From the NCBI GenBank assembly GCA_017853785.1, contig JAFMIX010000067.1, positions 1 to 9,643 of the forward strand: DNA of 9,643 nt, written 5' to 3'. Of this stretch, positions 7,488 through 9,643 are shown piece after piece (within the stretch, counting starts at the first letter, position 1; each line of letters opens with the position of its first letter). The translations under genes and the position numbers were made by a program. Source of the DNA: Verrucomicrobiales bacterium (GTDB lineage: Bacteria; Verrucomicrobiota; Verrucomicrobiia; Limisphaerales; JAFMIX01). Below the pieces are notes generated by a model. That model was not told where the DNA came from and did no database searches. It saw nothing but the letters and a program-made list of their open reading frames with translations.

Positions 7488-8071
7488 TTTTACCTGTTGT
7501 TAAATACGGCAACCCGGTTCTCCGGCAAAAGGGCGCGCGCATCGAAGCCATCACCCCGGAAATCAAACAATTGATTGCGGACATGTTCGAAACCATGGAG
7601 GCGGCCGACGGCGTCGGCCTCGCCGCACAGCAGATCGGGCGCGCGGTGCAACTTACGGTCATTGACGTGAGTCCGGTGGATGAAAAAGAACGCCCATCCA
7701 CGCTCGAACTCGAAGGCAAACCGGCGGATGTGAAGGCTTTCATGCCGCTCGTGCTAATCAACCCCGAAGTGAAACCCGTCAACGCCCCCGTGAACGGCGG
7801 GGAAGGTTGTTTGAGTTTCCCCGAAATCTACGCTGAGATTTCACGCCCCGAATCCGTGGAAGTCACCGCGCTGAATGCTAAGGGCGAGCGCATCCAGTTC
7901 CGCTGCGGCGGCTTGCTCGCCAAAGCCGTGCAGCACGAGGTGGATCACCTGAACGGCATCCTGTTTATTGACCGGATGGACCAGAAGACCAAAGCCGAAC
8001 TCAAGCCGGAATTGGATTTTCTGCAAGCCGAGACCAAGGCGGAACTCCTCGCCCAGGCGAAGAAAAAATAG
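7484..8071 (+). CDS. def: Peptide deformylase
   Basis: Peptide deformylase removes the N-formyl group from the initiator Met of nascent proteins at the ribosome exit. All three signature motifs of this metalloenzyme are present in 195 residues: motif I GVGLAAQQ (43-50), motif II EGCLS (107-111, metal ligand Cys109) and motif III QHEVDHLNG (150-158, ligands His151 and His155, catalytic Glu152). The region between motifs I and II has a moderately long charged insert (about 66-86, DEKERPSTLELEGKPADVKA), and a charged helical Lys/Glu/Ala tail follows motif III. ATG 7484 overlaps the parB stop by four bases. In many bacteria def is followed by fmt (Met-tRNA formyltransferase), but here an oppositely oriented integron integrase begins 3 bases after the stop codon. 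Confidence 0.96.
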   Translation: MILPVVKYGNPVLRQKGARIEAITPEIKQLIADMFETMEAADGVGLAAQQIGRAVQLTVIDVSPVDEKERPSTLELEGKPADVKAFMPLVLINPEVKPVNAPVNGGEGCLSFPEIYAEISRPESVEVTALNAKGERIQFRCGGLLAKAVQHEVDHLNGILFIDRMDQKTKAELKPELDFLQAETKAELLAQAKKK

Positions 8072-8074
8072 TTT

Positions 8075-9058
8075 TCAACCGTCGAGCGGGCTACGCACGC
8101 CCAGCCCCGGCTTCTGCATGACCTGCGTGTAAATCTGCGTCGTCGTCACATTCTTATGGCCGAGTAAATCCTGCAAGGTGCGGATGTCGTAGCCATTCTC
8201 CAGCAGATGTGTGGCGAACGAATGGCGCAACGTGTGGCACGTCGCCCGCTTGGCGATGCCGGCCCGCGCCACCGCCGCTTTCATCCCCCGCTGCAATGAA
8301 TCCTCGTGCAAATGATGCCGCAGCCGCACTCCCCGATACATCGTCAAACCCGCCGCCGGAAACAGATATTGCCACGCCCACTCGCGGGCTGCCGCCGGAT
8401 ACTTCCGGGCCACGCCGTCCGGCAACGAAGTCTCCCCACGTCCCGCCGCCAGTTCCCGCGCATGCTCCAGCCGCCAGCGTTCCACCTGCACGGCCAATTC
8501 CACCTTCAAACTTGCCGGCAAAATCGTCACCCGATCCTTCCCGCCCTTTCCGCCCCGCACGACGATTTGATTGCGCTCAAAATCCACATCCTTGATGCGG
8601 AGGCGCAGCAATTCCATCAACCGCAGCCCCGTGCCGTAAAGCAACCGCAAAGGCATTTGAAATTCCGGTGCCGCCGCCTCCAACACCCGCTGCACCTCCG
8701 CCCGCGTCAACACCTCCGGCAGCCGCGCCGGCCGCCGCACCCGCGCGAACTCCCCGATCTCCCGCAGATGCACCTGCAATACCTCCCGATACAGAAAGAC
8801 CAAAGCGTTCAAAGCCTGCGCCTGCGTCGCCGCCGCCACCCCCTGCCCGTTCGCCAAATCCGACAAAAACGCCGCGATAGCCGCCGCTGGCAACTCCCGC
8901 GGATGCACCCACCGCTGCCCTTGCCGGTGAAACTTCAAATACCGCACCACCCACTGCCAATAAGAATCCTCCGTACGCTCGCTGAAATACTTGAACCGCG
9001 CCACCTCATGAAACTGCTCCCGCAACCTCGCCTTCGGATCCGGCACCAACTTCCCCAA
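8075..9058 (-). CDS. intI: Integron integrase (tyrosine recombinase, IntI family)
   Basis: IntI recombines attI with folded single-stranded attC hairpins to insert or excise cassettes. The 327 residues include an N-terminal SAM-like core-binding domain (about 15-105, FSERTEDSYWQWVVRYLKFH) and a catalytic domain carrying the full set: Arg146 (GTGLRLMEL), Lys171 (GGKGGKDR), His275 and Arg278 (HTLRHSFATHLL), His301 (LLGHKNVTTTQIY) and Tyr310. The integron-specific insertion, absent from XerC/D, is at about 213-250 with REWAWQYLFPA, where IntI1 has its patch III helix. The protein ends GVRSPLDG, matching the IntI1 tail. The start is TTG at 9058, preceded by an in-frame stop eight codons upstream; GTG at codon 5 is an alternative, and no clear ribosome binding site helps decide. 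It diverges from the cassette array in the classical orientation and looks intact. Confidence 0.95.
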   Translation of the reverse strand: MGKLVPDPKARLREQFHEVARFKYFSERTEDSYWQWVVRYLKFHRQGQRWVHPRELPAAAIAAFLSDLANGQGVAAATQAQALNALVFLYREVLQVHLREIGEFARVRRPARLPEVLTRAEVQRVLEAAAPEFQMPLRLLYGTGLRLMELLRLRIKDVDFERNQIVVRGGKGGKDRVTILPASLKVELAVQVERWRLEHARELAAGRGETSLPDGVARKYPAAAREWAWQYLFPAAGLTMYRGVRLRHHLHEDSLQRGMKAAVARAGIAKRATCHTLRHSFATHLLENGYDIRTLQDLLGHKNVTTTQIYTQVMQKPGLGVRSPLDG

Positions 9059-9084
9059 CGGACCTGCGGTTTTTCCCGGTTAAA

Positions 9085-9096
9085 TATTCATGAATA
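9085..9096. promoter_or_regulatory. 12-bp perfect palindrome upstream of intI
   Basis: TATTCATGAATA reads identically on both strands. It lies 27 bases upstream of the intI TTG start and 20 bases upstream of the outward cassette promoter. Position and symmetry suit an operator for a dimeric regulator of intI. In proteobacteria intI is often repressed by LexA at CTG-N10-CAG sites; this sequence does not match that. A chance AT-rich palindrome is possible. Confidence 0.35.
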
Positions 9097-9115
9097 GAGG
9101 TTCTATAAACCTTTG

Positions 9116-9144
9116 TTGCCAGCCATGAAAGACTGAAATACAAT
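9116..9144 (+). promoter_or_regulatory. Cassette promoter Pc in the attI region
   Basis: TTGCCA (9116-9121, five of six to TTGACA), an exact 17-base spacer and TACAAT (9139-9144, five of six to TATAAT) point into the cassette array. This is a close match to the sigma-70 consensus with optimal spacing. It sits between intI and the attI crossover, as the cassette promoter does in several integron classes. The expected transcription start is about 9151, also the first base of a short open frame (9151-9195). Confidence 0.72.
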
Positions 9145-9150
9145 CCTCCT

Positions 9151-9195
9151 ATGACCACCGGGAAATACCGCAATTTGCTCCCTAATAACTGTTAG
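9151..9195 (+). CDS. 14-residue attI-encoded mini-ORF
   Basis: The frame starts with ATG at 9151 and encodes MTTGKYRNLLPNNC, ending with TAG at 9193-9195 inside the attI crossover motif GTTAGGC. The ATG coincides with the predicted Pc start site, so translation could be leaderless. A short ORF in attI1 of class 1 integrons (ORF-11) is known to raise translation of cassette genes that lack a ribosome binding site, and the first cassette gene here has none. The similar role is inference; a chance ORF of this length is quite possible. Confidence 0.35.
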   Translation: MTTGKYRNLLPNNC

Positions 9196-9576
9196 GCGAC
9201 TGAGCACGCGCTTTCAAAAATCAGATAATCCATACATTACATCAATAAACATATGCCCGACACTTGGCTCAACACACTGCAAACCGCCACGCCTCAAGAA
9301 GGTTTTGAACTCGCTATCAAGCTTTCTCGAATGGGCATCAAATATACTCAGCCTTCTGACGAGATCCGTCAGAAGTTACGGGAGGTTTACGCCAACGATG
9401 CGGACAGCTTAACCGCGGCTTCGCAAGTCGTGGCCATCAACTTTCAAACTGTGGCCGCAGCCAACAATTATTGGAGAGACCACTCATGAGGCTACATCTC
9501 AACCAACGTCGCCTAACCATGCGCTGCAGCGAACGGCCTCCCCGCCGTCCGTGCGGGCGTCGCTGAGCTTGGGTCG
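9192..9576 (+). mobile_element. First integron gene cassette (complete, 385 bp)
   Basis: The cassette is bounded by two exact GTTAGGC motifs, one in attI (9191-9197) and one ending its attC (9576-9582), cut in each case after the G. It contains a 61-base leader, one ORF of 78 residues, a 21-base spacer and a 72-base attC. The leader and ORF are visibly richer in A/T than the flanking chromosome, consistent with separate origin. Organisation and length are ordinary for integron cassettes. Confidence 0.9.
9253..9489 (+). CDS. Cassette-encoded protein of unknown function (78 residues)
   Basis: I do not recognise this protein. It is soluble and helical in appearance, with no signal peptide, transmembrane segment or cysteine. 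Helical stretches are QEGFELAIKLSRMGI (about 15-29), SDEIRQKLREVYANDADSL (about 35-53) and a more hydrophobic Ala/Val part (about 54-72); it ends NNYWRDHS. ATG 9253 has no Shine-Dalgarno (the preceding bases are AATAAACAT), common for cassette genes and possibly compensated by upstream translation. It is alone in its cassette and transcribed from Pc. Cassettes often carry toxins, antitoxins, phage-defence or acetyltransferase genes, but nothing here supports any of these; the lack of a second frame argues against a toxin-antitoxin pair. Confidence 0.75.
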   Translation: MPDTWLNTLQTATPQEGFELAIKLSRMGIKYTQPSDEIRQKLREVYANDADSLTAASQVVAINFQTVAAANNYWRDHS

Positions 9577-9582
9577 TTAGGC
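9511..9582 (+). repeat. attC: attC recombination site of the first cassette
   Basis: R'' is GCCTAAC (9511-9517) and R' is GTTAGGC (9576-9582), perfect complements. L'' is CAGCGAACG (9527-9535) and L' is CGTCGCTG (9558-9565), pairing with one extra A on the L'' side; this unpaired base is the strand-selecting feature of attC hairpins. Unpaired central spacers are 9518-9526 and 9566-9575. The terminal structure (9536-9557) includes CCCGC (9541-9545) with GCGGG (9553-9557) around a 7-base loop. At 72 bases it has ordinary attC length, and every element needed for single-strand folding and IntI recognition is present. Confidence 0.95.
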
Positions 9583-9643
9583 CGAGGACTTTTTAGGGCT
9601 GGGGAGCTGCGCTCGCTTCGCCGTAACAGCACTCAATAAACTT
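9577..9643 (+). mobile_element. Second integron cassette, 5' leader only (cut by window end)
   Basis: The sequence after the attC crossover begins TTAGGC, as a cassette should, and continues to the window edge. No ATG is visible in the 67 bases, so the start codon presumably lies just beyond. It shares TCAATAAAC (9633-9641) with the leader of the first cassette (9242-9250). If no further attC follows, this would instead be the right chromosomal flank. Confidence 0.55.

Larger units (their letters stand above)
9059..9197. other. attI: attI region with integrase recombination site
   Basis: The 133 bases between the intI start codon and the first cassette, plus its first six bases, form the attI region. 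The crossover motif is GTTAGGC (9191-9197), matching GTTRRRY, with strand exchange expected between G9191 and T9192. CCTAA (9181-9185) and TTAGG (9192-9196) form an inverted pair around six bases, suiting two opposed integrase-binding boxes (L and R) of a simple site. Additional direct-repeat boxes as in attI1 were not identified. The left limit of attI is arbitrary. Confidence 0.75.

Noticed and set aside
7837..7852. parS-like core TTTCACG within def
   Set aside because: Only one half of the parS palindrome is present; the right half CGTGAAACA does not follow.
8306..9097. 263-codon plus-strand frame opposite intI
   Set aside because: It is dominated by Arg, Gln, His and Pro as expected for antisense of a GC-rich gene; the minus-strand frame encodes a full integrase.
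9098..9140. Minus-strand promoter for intI using TATAGA as -10
   Set aside because: The hexamer 17 bases upstream matches the -35 consensus at only about two of six positions, so no intI promoter can be supported.
8102..9643. CRISPR array or toxin-antitoxin pair near the integrase
   Set aside because: No regularly spaced direct repeats are present, and the cassette has a single frame with no toxin or antitoxin motif.

Overview
The window is a high-GC bacterial chromosome segment that ends in the head of a chromosomal integron. A Gram-negative (didermal) host is clear from an outer-membrane beta-barrel, a Wza-type export protein and an AsmA-like protein. Most genes lack a Shine-Dalgarno sequence, and the gene mix and codon style suggest a Verrucomicrobiota-like bacterium. 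That lineage call is inference, and Planctomycetota or Acidobacteriota relatives cannot be excluded.

Positions 2-3420 are the 3' part of an extracellular polysaccharide export operon on the + strand: the C-terminal part of a beta-barrel protein, a Wza-like export protein and a Wzc-like chain-length regulator fused to a BY-type tyrosine kinase. Gaps are 12 and 5 bases. The genes would form a secretion route in which the kinase/co-polymerase controls chain length, the export protein spans the periplasm and the barrel sits in the outer membrane. A 197-base gap with strong inverted repeats (3505-3604) separates this block from a standalone 874-residue AsmA-like protein (3618-6242). The next 294 bases (6243-6536) contain only a possible 49-residue secreted peptide or gene remnant and a putative promoter.

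Positions 6537-8071 hold parB (chromosome segregation) and def (peptide deformylase), translationally coupled through a 4-base overlap. parA is not adjacent.

Positions 8075-9643 are the integron. A complete integron integrase lies on the - strand, tail to tail with def (3 bases between stop codons). Then come a 133-base attI region with a near-consensus outward promoter, a 14-codon open frame inside attI, a complete gene cassette (9192-9576, one 78-residue protein of unknown function, a textbook attC) and the first 67 bases of a second cassette, so the array runs on past the window. All recombination elements look intact, so the platform may be functional.

The most notable points are the integron itself, the attI mini-ORF whose stop codon is supplied by the incoming cassette, and the uncharacterised cassette protein.
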